Shown here in pieces: positions 1 through 6,323 of a DNA stretch of 6,625 nt. Each line of letters opens with the position of its first letter. Positions within the stretch are counted from its first letter, which is position 1. The notes beneath the pieces were generated by a model, which was given only the letters and a program-made list of their open reading frames with translations, did no database searches and was not told where the DNA came from. Made by a program: the position numbers and the translations under genes. The stretch is from Clostridia bacterium (GTDB taxonomy: Bacteria > Bacillota > Clostridia > Christensenellales > QALW01): positions 1 through 6,625 of the forward strand of contig JAGCSD010000194.1 in the NCBI GenBank assembly GCA_017964345.1, read 5' to 3'.

Positions 1-317
1 CAGCGCACAACCGCCGCGGTGGGCAGGATCTCTTCGGCCTCCTTGCCCAGCAGCGCACCCAGCGCCTTGGCCGTATCGGCGCCGCCCGGCGCGCAGAGCG
101 ACACGCTTTCGGCCTCGCCCTTCGCCAAGGCCGCGGCGTAGCCGTCACAGCCCGAAAAGCCGCACGCGCCGCAGTTGGCACCCGGCAAACAGGCGCGGAT
201 GGCCTCTTCTTTTTCGTCTTTTTTGACCGCCAGAAGCGCCGAAGCCACGCTCAGCCCCACACCGACGATCAGTCCGATGCCCGCTACGATCAGCACCGCC
301 AATAAAACTTCATTCAT
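1..317 (-). CDS. rnfB: RnfB, ion-translocating oxidoreductase Fe-S subunit (partial, N-terminal 105 residues)
   Basis: This is the start of RnfB, the subunit that takes electrons from reduced ferredoxin and passes them into the Rnf complex at the cytoplasmic face. Residues 4-30 form one hydrophobic membrane anchor. They are followed by a charged linker (KKDEKEE) and the 4Fe-4S domain typical of RnfB, with the signature CLPGANCGACGFSGCDGYA at residues 43-61. The likely ligands are C49, C52, C57 and C75; C43 is an additional cysteine. The sequence leaves the window just after AAVVR, where the family normally continues with a cysteine, so the ferredoxin-type domains are not visible. The ATG at 317 is chosen because it gives the expected N-terminal helix and follows AAAGGGGG (325-332) at 7 nt. 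It is the last visible gene of the operon, 13 nt after rnfA, and the only one preceded by a gap. Identification is firm. Confidence 0.96.
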   Translation of the reverse strand, partial: MNEVLLAVLIVAGIGLIVGVGLSVASALLAVKKDEKEEAIRACLPGANCGACGFSGCDGYAAALAKGEAESVSLCAPGGADTAKALGALLGKEAEEILPTAAVVR

Positions 318-324
318 AACGCCG

Positions 325-332
325 CCCCCTTT
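325..332 (-). promoter_or_regulatory. Ribosome binding site of rnfB
   Basis: AAAGGGGG lies 7 nt before the rnfB ATG and reaches into the rnfA stop codon. Because rnfB does not overlap rnfA, this site is what fixes its start. It is a G-rich variant rather than the AGGAGG used by rnfA and rnfG. Confidence 0.6.
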
Positions 333-918
333 ATACGAACAGGTTCTCGATGATGCCCGAGAAGCCCATGAAGGAAACCGACGTCAGTGCCGCGGCGATC
401 AGTGTGATCGGCAGCCCTTCCAAAAACTTGGGGATGTCGTTATGCTCGATACGGGAACGCACGCCGGCGAACATCACCAGCGCCAGCATAAAGCCGAGTC
501 CCGCGCCGACGGACGAGAACATGGATTGCGCGAAATTGTACCCCTTGTCGATATTCAGCAGGACTACACCGAGGACCGCGCAGTTGGTGGTGATCAGCGG
601 AAGGTAAATGCCCAGCGCGTTGTACAGCGCCGGAATATACTTTTTCAGCACGATCTCCACGAGCTGTACCAGCGCGGCGATCACGAGGATGAATACGATG
701 GTTTGCAGGTAGGCGTATGTTTCACCGAGCAAATACAGGTTGATCGGGTAACACACGGCGGTAGCGATCGCCATGACGAAGATCACCGCCACGCTCATGC
801 CGACCGCGGTATTGAGTTTCTTGGAAACCCCTAAAAACGGGCAAATGCCCAAAAACTGCGCCAGCACAAAGTTCTCCGTCAAAATGCCGGTCAAAAGAAT
901 GGAGAATAACAAAGTCAT
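331..918 (-). CDS. rnfA: RnfA, membrane subunit of the Rnf complex
   Basis: RnfA is one of two homologous six-helix membrane subunits (with RnfE) that form the core of the Rnf complex. The family is known to hold an iron centre at the RnfA/RnfE interface, through which electrons cross the membrane. The product is 195 residues, the normal length. Hydrophobic segments lie at about 3-27, 38-58, 70-90, 101-121, 130-151 and 172-192. The two conserved half-helix motifs are clear: ENFVLAQFLGICPFLG with C26, and IYLPLITTNCAVLG with C113. The start at 918 overlaps the rnfE stop by 4 nt (ATGA) and follows a perfect AAGGAGG (926-932) at 7 nt. Nothing in the protein looks abnormal. The homologous NqrE is excluded by the context of rnfB and an Fe-S-bearing rnfC. 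Confidence 0.97.
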   Translation of the reverse strand: MTLLFSILLTGILTENFVLAQFLGICPFLGVSKKLNTAVGMSVAVIFVMAIATAVCYPINLYLLGETYAYLQTIVFILVIAALVQLVEIVLKKYIPALYNALGIYLPLITTNCAVLGVVLLNIDKGYNFAQSMFSSVGAGLGFMLALVMFAGVRSRIEHNDIPKFLEGLPITLIAAALTSVSFMGFSGIIENLFV

Positions 919-1628
919 GCCGTTTCCTCCTTATCACACGCGCGCGAACAGGCGCCGTTCATCGGGCAGGACGCACAGCCGACGGTCTTTGCCTTGGGCT
1001 TGCCCTTCTTTTCCGCTATGCGGTTCACGCACGCCATCAACAGCCCGAACACGAAAAACCCGCCGGGCGGCAGAATGAAGATCAAAAGCGGCGCGTCGGC
1101 AAAATAGGGAATGGAAAACTTCGCGCCTTCTATATAGGAAGTCAGATCCAGCCCGCCGGTACCGATCAGTTCCCGCGCGAGCCCCATGCACGCCAGAGCC
1201 GCCGTGAAGCCGACGCCCATGCCCAAACCATCCAAAAAACTGGCGGCAACGGGATTCTTGCCGGCAAACGCTTCGGCGCGCCCTAAAATAATGCAGTTGA
1301 CGACGATCAGCGGCAGATACACGCCGAGCTGTTGATCCAGCGTAGGCAGAAACGCCTTGACGAGCATCTGTACGATCGTCACAAACGACGCGATAATGAC
1401 AATATACGCCGGAATGCGCACCTTTTGCGGAATGACCTTGCGCAGAAGCGAGATCACGGTGTTCGAGCAGGTCAGAACCAGCGTGGCGGCGACGCCCATG
1501 CCCACGGCGCTGGCAAGGCTGGTCGTCGTGGCAAGCGTCGGGCAGGTCCCCAGCACCAGCCGCAGGACGGGATTCTCCCGTAAAATGCCCTTTGTAAATT
1601 CCCTTGAAAGGGATCGGTTTTCACTCAT
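915..1628 (-). CDS. rnfE: RnfE, membrane subunit of the Rnf complex with a Cys-rich tail
   Basis: RnfE pairs with RnfA in inverted topology to make the electron-conducting membrane core. The product is 237 residues. The N-terminal motif ENPVLRLVLGTCPTLA (C29) and the second motif VYLPLIVVNCIILGRAEAFA (C112) supply the conserved cysteines. Helices are seen at about 36-62, 70-92, 100-117, 130-152 and 178-201. The body ends near residue 205. It is followed by a basic linker and a tail with four cysteines (C218, C221, C227, C231) in the pattern CxxCx5CxxxC, which is not part of the RnfE core. The start at 1628 is preferred over in-frame upstream codons because it overlaps the rnfG stop by ATGA, follows AAAGGGGG (1636-1643) at 7 nt, and gives the family-like MSENRSLSREFTKGI. 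Fourth gene of the rnfCDGEAB set. Confidence 0.96.
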   Translation of the reverse strand: MSENRSLSREFTKGILRENPVLRLVLGTCPTLATTTSLASAVGMGVAATLVLTCSNTVISLLRKVIPQKVRIPAYIVIIASFVTIVQMLVKAFLPTLDQQLGVYLPLIVVNCIILGRAEAFAGKNPVAASFLDGLGMGVGFTAALACMGLARELIGTGGLDLTSYIEGAKFSIPYFADAPLLIFILPPGGFFVFGLLMACVNRIAEKKGKPKAKTVGCASCPMNGACSRACDKEETA

Positions 1629-2194
1629 TGTTCTGCCCCCTTTACTGCCGCGAACGCGTCCAGCGCGTCGTTGACGCCGGCGATCACCGCGCGCGAGGTA
1701 AACGAGGTGCTTGTCACGCCGGTGATGTTGTTGCCTTCTCCGCCGGATTTCACCCATACGAACGGTCCCGTTTTTTCGGAAAACTGACTCCAAAACTCTT
1801 CTTTGGACGCGTTTTGCCCCAGTCCCGGTGTTTCGTTATCCATGGAAAGGATCACGGCGCGCGTGACCGTGCCGGTGTCGTCAACGCCCGTCATCACCTT
1901 TACATCGCCGCCGTAGCCGTGATTCACGGAGGTAAAGACGTACCCTATTAACGCGCCGTTTTCGTCCAGCGCGGCGGTATAGGAGATCTGTTTGCCGTTT
2001 ACGTCCACGGTTTGTTCTTCTCCGAAGGACGCGGCGCTTTCAAACGCGATCTTGCGGCTGGATTCCGCCTGCGCCTTTTGCGTTTGCGCGATCCTGTCTT
2101 TCGTTACGGCGTTTGTTCCCGCCAGCAGGAAAGACGAAACCAGACAGATCAAAAACAGTGCCAGCGCGGGAACGATCAAGTCTTTGATTTTCAT
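1625..2194 (-). CDS. rnfG: RnfG, FMN-binding subunit of the Rnf complex
   Basis: RnfG is an anchored subunit whose FMN-binding domain sits on the outer side of the membrane and carries FMN covalently attached by ApbE. The product is 189 residues, a normal length. Residues 5-27 form the single N-terminal membrane helix. The domain then shows family features: GYGGDVKVMTGVD (93-105), and NETPGLGQNASKEEFWSQF (120-138), the conserved ETPGLG block. The flavinylation region reads NNITGVTSTSFTSRAV (155-170). It resembles DxxTGAT-xTSxAV, but has Asn for Asp, Val for Ala, and about three extra residues before TSRAV. The acceptor is probably T161, with S164 a possible alternative. The start at 2194 follows AAGGAGG (2201-2207) at 6 nt and overlaps the rnfD stop by ATGA. 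Confidence 0.94.
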   Translation of the reverse strand: MKIKDLIVPALALFLICLVSSFLLAGTNAVTKDRIAQTQKAQAESSRKIAFESAASFGEEQTVDVNGKQISYTAALDENGALIGYVFTSVNHGYGGDVKVMTGVDDTGTVTRAVILSMDNETPGLGQNASKEEFWSQFSEKTGPFVWVKSGGEGNNITGVTSTSFTSRAVIAGVNDALDAFAAVKGAEQ

Positions 2195-3141
2195 GCTTTG
2201 CCTCCTTTTCTTGCCCCGAAGGGACGCGGAAGCGTCAATTTTTCGATATGCGGCACGAAAATATTCATCAGTAAAATAGCGTACGATACGCCTTCCGGAA
2301 GCGAACCCCACAGGCGGATCGCCAGCGTGATCAGCCCGCATCCGACGCCGAAGATCACTTTGCCCCACGGTGTGATCGGGCTGGTGACGTAATCGGTCGC
2401 CATAAAGATGGCGCCGAGCAAAAGTCCGCCGGAGAGAACTTCATACAGCGCGAAGGTCACGCCGCCGCGCAGGAGCATTCCCGCAAACACCGTGCCGATA
2501 AAGCACAGCGGGATGATCGGAGAGATCACACGGCGAACAAGGAGATACACGCCGCCGGCGATCAGCGCCAACGCGCAAACCTCGCCCATACTGCCGGCGC
2601 GCAGACCGAAGAGGAAATCCGTCAGCGCGGGCAGTCCTTCCGTTGTGCCTTCCTTAAGCGCCGCCAAGGGCGAAGCGCCCGTCACGCCGTCGTTCCATAA
2701 AACGAAGCCGGGCTGCTGCCAAGACGTCATGGCGCCGGCAAAACAAAGCAGAAGCACGATACGCGCGGCGATAGCGGGGTTGACGAAATTCTGCCCCAGT
2801 CCGCCGAAGCATTGTTTGACCACGACAATGGCGATCACACTGCCCAGCGCGCCCATCCAGAGCGGCAGCGTCGCCGGCAGGTTCAGCGCCAGAAGAAGTC
2901 CCGTGACCACGGCGCTTAGATCGCCTACCGTCTGTTCCCGTTTCATAATTTTGCGCGAAAGCGCTTCCGCCGCGACCGCGCTACCCACGCACACGAGCGC
3001 CAGCGCCAGCGCGTGCAGACCGAACCGCACCACCGCCATCACCAGCGCCGGTAAGAGCGCGATCACTACATCGAGCATAATGCGCCGGGTGGTGTCTTTG
3101 CTATGCAGATGGGGCGAAACACTTACGATCATATCCGCCAT
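2191..3141 (-). CDS. rnfD: RnfD, flavin-bearing membrane subunit of the Rnf complex
   Basis: RnfD is the large polytopic subunit, homologous to NqrB, that carries a covalent FMN and contributes to the ion-translocation path. The product is 316 residues. The N-terminus MADMIVSVSPHLHSKDTTRRIM is typical, and about ten hydrophobic helices span residues 22-300. Family landmarks include KQCFGGLGQNFVNPAIAARI (109-128) and FMATDYVTSPITPWGKVIFG (246-265). The flavinylation motif is DGVTGASPL (151-159), which places Ser157 where the family usually has Thr. The DNA reads TCG at that codon. The start at 3141 overlaps the rnfC stop by one base (TAATG) and follows GGGAGG (3152-3157) at 10 nt. The stop overlaps the rnfG start by 4 nt. 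Confidence 0.96.
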   Translation of the reverse strand: MADMIVSVSPHLHSKDTTRRIMLDVVIALLPALVMAVVRFGLHALALALVCVGSAVAAEALSRKIMKREQTVGDLSAVVTGLLLALNLPATLPLWMGALGSVIAIVVVKQCFGGLGQNFVNPAIAARIVLLLCFAGAMTSWQQPGFVLWNDGVTGASPLAALKEGTTEGLPALTDFLFGLRAGSMGEVCALALIAGGVYLLVRRVISPIIPLCFIGTVFAGMLLRGGVTFALYEVLSGGLLLGAIFMATDYVTSPITPWGKVIFGVGCGLITLAIRLWGSLPEGVSYAILLMNIFVPHIEKLTLPRPFGARKGGKA

Positions 3142-4457
3142 TATTTTTTCGCCTCCCTCAACAGTTGCTTACCGAGTTTCATATACTGCACCAGCGGGAT
3201 TCCGGAGGGGCAGGAGAAAGCACAGCATCCGCATTCCATGCAGCTCATGATGCCGCGCCGTTTCATTTCTTCCGTATCCTGCGCCGACACAAGCGTTTTC
3301 AAGAGAGTAGGCGCCAGACTCATCGGACACGCCGCGGCGCACCGTCCGCAGCGAATGCACGCGTGCTCGGTCTTATAATCTGCTTTTTCGAAAGCAAGCA
3401 GGGCGTTGTTTTGTTTGCAGATCGGCGCGTTCAGGTTGTAGATCGCCACGCCCATCATCGGACCGCCGAAAATGATCTTTTCCGGTTCCTTGGTGAATCC
3501 GCCGCAGTAATCGATAATGTCCGCCAGACGCGTGCCGATCGGAACGCGCAGGTTCAGCGGATTGCGGATCGCCGTGCCGTCCACGGTGATAGACCGGCTG
3601 ACCAGCGGCTTGCCGGTTTTTAAGTAACGGGCGATAAACGCCACGGTGGCGATATTGATGACGATACAACCCACGTCCGCCGGCAGACCGCCGTCCGGCA
3701 CGCGCCTGCCGGTCACGGAATACACGAGCATTTTCTCCGCGCCTTGCGGATAGATGCTTTTCAGACGCATGACGTCCACGGTATTGTCACGCCCGGCGAT
3801 CTTCTCCAGCGCCTCGATCGCCTGAGGCTTGTTGTCCTCCACGGCGATCACCACGTGCGGTATCCGCATGATTTCCTTAAGCGTGTACACACCGGAGAGC
3901 ACGTCCCACGAGTTATCGATCGCCTCGCGGTTGTCTACCGTAATATACGGTTCGCATTCGGCGGCATTGACGATCAGCGTGTCGATGTGCTTTTCGGGCG
4001 GCACGCGCAGCTTGACATGCGTGGGGAAGCCCGCGCCGCCTAAGCCCACCACGCCGGATTCCCGCACGGCGGAAAGCAATTCTTCCAAGTTGGTAACGGC
4101 GGGAGCGTGAAGCTCTTCAAACAGCTCCATATTGCCGACAGACGCAATGGTGACGCCCTGGCAAACGCTTCCGCCCGCCAGCCGCACCGGTCCGACAGCG
4201 TTCACCGTACCGGAAACGGACGCGTGGATCGGCACGCTCACAAAGGCGTCGCTGTCGCCGATCTTCTGCCCGACCTTGACGGTATCGCCTTTCTGCACAA
4301 GCGGTGTGCAGGGCGCGCCGATGGACTGCTGCATCGGCAGGACGACTTCCGCGGGAACGGGCATGCGCTGTGCCGTCATGTATCGCGTATTCTTGTGGTA
4401 CGCCACATGAACGCCGCCGCGGTTCTTGGCGACGCTTGTCAGCGGATGTTCCTTCAT
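3141..4457 (-). CDS. rnfC: RnfC, NADH/FMN- and Fe-S-binding subunit of the Rnf complex
   Basis: RnfC is the peripheral cytoplasmic subunit that exchanges electrons with NAD(H). The product is 438 residues, in the usual range. Domains in order: the RnfC N-terminal barrel-sandwich region with the GGVH motif (about 14-100); a nucleotide/FMN-binding region with GLGGAGFPTHVK (138-149) and AECEPYITVD (166-175), as in complex I NuoF-type folds; an SLBB-like segment (RVPIGTRLADIIDYCGGF, 304-321); and a two-cluster ferredoxin domain. The cluster ligands are C367, C370, C373, C377 and C406, C409, C412, C416, each in CxxCxxCxxxCP. An open frame continues upstream to about 4592, but ATG 4457 is the start: it has AAAGGAG in front and overlaps the preceding stop by ATGA. 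The two clusters distinguish it from NqrA. Confidence 0.97.
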   Translation of the reverse strand: MKEHPLTSVAKNRGGVHVAYHKNTRYMTAQRMPVPAEVVLPMQQSIGAPCTPLVQKGDTVKVGQKIGDSDAFVSVPIHASVSGTVNAVGPVRLAGGSVCQGVTIASVGNMELFEELHAPAVTNLEELLSAVRESGVVGLGGAGFPTHVKLRVPPEKHIDTLIVNAAECEPYITVDNREAIDNSWDVLSGVYTLKEIMRIPHVVIAVEDNKPQAIEALEKIAGRDNTVDVMRLKSIYPQGAEKMLVYSVTGRRVPDGGLPADVGCIVINIATVAFIARYLKTGKPLVSRSITVDGTAIRNPLNLRVPIGTRLADIIDYCGGFTKEPEKIIFGGPMMGVAIYNLNAPICKQNNALLAFEKADYKTEHACIRCGRCAAACPMSLAPTLLKTLVSAQDTEEMKRRGIMSCMECGCCAFSCPSGIPLVQYMKLGKQLLREAKK

Positions 4458-4957
4458 AGCTTTTGATACTCCTTTATACAATATGGTGCGGCAAGACGCA
4501 GGATCGTACCGGTGATCGCGCCGGAAATCAGCGAGAACACAAGCAGTATCGGTCCGTACAGCCAGACGGCACCGGTTTGAGTCAGAAAACAAGCCATAGC
4601 GAGCTGCCCCGCGTTATGGGCGCAGGCGCCGGCAATGGCAACACCGAACAAAGAAAAAGGACGACGACTGCCTTTGAGCAGAAGCGCCGTCAACCCGCCG
4701 GACAGTATACCGCCGGCAAGGCTCATCAGACACGCCGTAACGCCGCGCGTCAAAAGGGCGAACAGCACCGTGAGCGCGGTCAGATAAAAAATGCCGCCGA
4801 TCCCGACGGTCAGCGCCGCCAGGACGGTCACGATATTGGAAAAGCCCGGCCGCGCGCCCGGCGGCAGAAACGGAAGTTCCCACAGATTTTCCAAAAAACA
4901 GATGGCGAGCGTCAGAGCGCCCATCACGCCCCACAACGCGATCTTTCTTGCTTTCAT
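4454..4957 (-). CDS. Gx transporter / heptaprenyl diphosphate synthase component I-like membrane protein
   Basis: This 167-residue hydrophobic protein belongs, by its motifs, to the Hpre_diP_synt_I (HepS component I) family, also annotated as Gx transporter. Its fold resembles ECF-type substrate-binding membrane components. Landmarks: an N-terminal helix ending in Glu (ALTLAICFLENL, 14-25), the loop PPGARPGFSNIVTV (32-45) corresponding to the family's PGAKLGLAN, a glycine-rich helix SLAGGILSGGLTALLL (79-94), and AGACAHNAGQLAMA (109-122), matching the family's GAxxHNxGQ signature. About five to six membrane helices fill the chain. No isoprenoid synthase motif (DDxxD) is present, so enzymatic synthase activity is doubtful. 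The gene overlaps its neighbours by ATGA on both sides, between the NusG-II gene and rnfC, so it is made with the Rnf complex. Its substrate or role cannot be read from the sequence. Confidence 0.85.
   Translation of the reverse strand: MKARKIALWGVMGALTLAICFLENLWELPFLPPGARPGFSNIVTVLAALTVGIGGIFYLTALTVLFALLTRGVTACLMSLAGGILSGGLTALLLKGSRRPFSLFGVAIAGACAHNAGQLAMACFLTQTGAVWLYGPILLVFSLISGAITGTILRLAAPYCIKEYQKL
4469..4475 (-). promoter_or_regulatory. Ribosome binding site of rnfC
   Basis: AAAGGAG lies 11 nt before ATG 4457, inside the last codons of the preceding gene. It supports this start over the longer in-frame reading, which would add 45 residues not typical of RnfC. Confidence 0.65.
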
Positions 4958-5304
4958 ACGCCCCCCGTGACGCCGTCAGGCGCCCCCGACAGAACCACGA
5001 CCGTGCGGTTAGGCAGGCACGCCGCAGTCTGCCCCGCGCGCGAAAGCCATCCGGCTTCGGCGCACGTTTGGTCCGGACAGTGCCCGCGCTGAAAGCAAAT
5101 GCGTCCCGGTTCCACCTGAAGAACACAGCCGCCCGCTTCCATGGTGTACGCGGTTTTTACGCGGGCAAGGTCGATCTCCGCCACGGCACGCCCGTTGACG
5201 AACACCGTCGCTTTGATCGCGCCGGAGAACGGCTGTGCGAACAGAAACAACAGCGCCGCGGCAAGCAAAACGGCAAAAATCAGGATCCAATCGCCCGTTT
5301 TCAT
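4954..5304 (-). CDS. NusG domain II (DUF1312-type) membrane-anchored protein
   Basis: A 116-residue protein with a short N-terminus, one membrane helix (about 6-24) and a compact C-terminal domain of the NusG_II type. The domain shows the family pattern: strand ATVFVNGRAVAEI (32-44), then CFQRGHCPDQTCAEAGWLSR (70-89), and the ending AACLPNRTVVVL (94-105). Conserved cysteines are C76 and C81 (CPDxxC) and C96 (CLPN); C60 and C70 are further cysteines. Despite the family name it is not a transcription factor: it lacks the NGN and KOW architecture and is tethered to the membrane, most likely with the domain outside. Such proteins are known beside apbE and FMN-binding genes, and a role in extracytosolic electron transfer is inferred. 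Start 5304 overlaps the apbE stop by ATGA, with GGAGG (5315-5319) 10 nt upstream. Confidence 0.88.
   Translation of the reverse strand: MKTGDWILIFAVLLAAALLFLFAQPFSGAIKATVFVNGRAVAEIDLARVKTAYTMEAGGCVLQVEPGRICFQRGHCPDQTCAEAGWLSRAGQTAACLPNRTVVVLSGAPDGVTGGV
4961..4966 (-). promoter_or_regulatory. Close-spaced G-rich ribosome binding site of the Gx-family gene
   Basis: A run of six G lies only 3 nt before ATG 4957, unusually close. Initiation may therefore depend on coupling to translation of the upstream NusG-II gene, whose stop overlaps this start. Confidence 0.45.
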
Positions 5305-6287
5305 AGGAGCAGGTCCTCCGCCGTCAGGGTAAACGCCGGGGCGCCGACCAGCGTGACGGCGCCGTCTTGCGCGATCAGAACGCCCTGCGCGTCAAAGCGC
5401 GTCAAAAGCTCGCGCGCCTTGTCTTTGCCCAGCACGAAGCAGGCGGTGGAAAGCGCGTCGGACAACGCGCCCGTGCGGGCGATCACCGTTACAGAGGAAA
5501 GCCCGCTTTGCGCGGGATGTCCCGTTTTCGGGTCAAGAATATGCGCGAACGCGCCCTCGTCGGTTTTCAGGACGCGTTCATAATCTCCGGAGGTGGAAAC
5601 GAAGCCGCCTGTCAGAGAGAGCGTGCCGGCATACGCTTTCGGATCAAACGGATGGCGGATCGCCGCCGTCCATGTTTGGCTTGCGCCGCTGCCCCAAAAA
5701 AGAAGACTTCCGCCCACGCTGACGACCGCGCCACGGCAGGATGTGTCAGCCAGATACGCTTGCGCGAGATCACAGGCATAGCCCTTTCCGACCGCGCCGA
5801 AATCCGCTTTTTGCCCTTCGCCCACGGTCAATTCCGTGTCGGTCAGGCGCATACGGGATGCGTCGACCAGCGCCAGCGCGGCGGTGATTTCACTTTCATC
5901 CGGCACGCGCGCGTCGTCGAGCCCGATGCGCCAAAGCGCCGTCAGCACGCCGACCGTCGGGTCCAGCGCGCCGCCAGACGCTTCGAACACCTCTAAGCAC
6001 ACGCGCGCCTCGTCGAGCAGCGCTTCCTCGCGCGTTTCACCCGTTGTATTCAGCGCGGACAGCGCCGAATTTTCAAGATGAAAAGAAGTCGTCTTTTCCA
6101 ATCGATCAAACAAAGCAAACAGTTCGTTCGCTTCTTCCTCCCCCGCGCCGTAAAGCGTCAGAGAGATCACCGTGCCCATTCCCACAGACGAAACCGTAAA
6201 CGGCGTTTTGCGCCACGGCGCCTGCCACAGCAACAAAACCACGATCAGTGCCAATGCCGATGCGACCCTCAGGATGCGCTTTTTCAT
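5301..6287 (-). CDS. apbE: ApbE, FAD:protein FMN transferase
   Basis: ApbE transfers FMN from FAD, with Mg2+, onto Thr or Ser of target proteins on the outer side of the membrane. RnfG and RnfD are the obvious substrates in this operon. The product is 328 residues, the usual length. Family motifs in order: VGMGTVISLTLYG (35-47), GGALDPTVGVLTALWR (105-120), DFGAVGKGYACDLA (162-174, the flavin/Mg region), VSVGGSLLFWG (189-199), GFVSTSGDYERV (228-239), HILDPKTGHP (249-258) and SDALSTACFVLG (276-287), whose D277 and T281 are the expected metal ligands. The N-terminus KKRILRVASALALIVVLLLW is a membrane anchor without a lipobox cysteine, unlike many lipoprotein ApbEs. Start 6287 is preceded by GGGGGA (6294-6299) at 6 nt and lies about 30 nt after the promoter, making this the first gene of the operon. 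Confidence 0.96.
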   Translation of the reverse strand: MKKRILRVASALALIVVLLLWQAPWRKTPFTVSSVGMGTVISLTLYGAGEEEANELFALFDRLEKTTSFHLENSALSALNTTGETREEALLDEARVCLEVFEASGGALDPTVGVLTALWRIGLDDARVPDESEITAALALVDASRMRLTDTELTVGEGQKADFGAVGKGYACDLAQAYLADTSCRGAVVSVGGSLLFWGSGASQTWTAAIRHPFDPKAYAGTLSLTGGFVSTSGDYERVLKTDEGAFAHILDPKTGHPAQSGLSSVTVIARTGALSDALSTACFVLGKDKARELLTRFDAQGVLIAQDGAVTLVGAPAFTLTAEDLLL

Positions 6288-6323
6288 GCATCGTCCCCCG
6301 ATCTTCGCCGTTTATGATATAAA

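Noticed and set aside
175..834. Plus-strand open frame (219 codons) opposite rnfA/rnfB
   Set aside because: Its composition (His, Asp, Arg, Gln rich) is the mirror of membrane-protein codons on the other strand; it spans the rnfA/rnfB junction and shows no family motif.
1629..1793. Upstream in-frame extension of rnfE into rnfG
   Set aside because: The added residues are Arg-rich and reflect the rnfG codons in another frame; the MSENRS start has the ribosome binding site and overlap.
2408..3250. Long plus-strand open frame (280 codons) opposite rnfD
   Set aside because: It is antisense to the clear rnfD gene, is rich in Ser/Thr/Arg/Pro without any domain pattern, and has no convincing ribosome binding site.
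4458..4592. Upstream in-frame extension of rnfC
   Set aside because: It would overlap the Gx-family gene by about 135 nt and adds residues unlike RnfC; ATG 4457 has a ribosome binding site and an ATGA overlap.
331..6287. Na+-NQR operon instead of Rnf
   Set aside because: Two 4Fe-4S motifs in RnfC, the presence of RnfB, and the CDGEAB order are Rnf features; no NqrF is seen.
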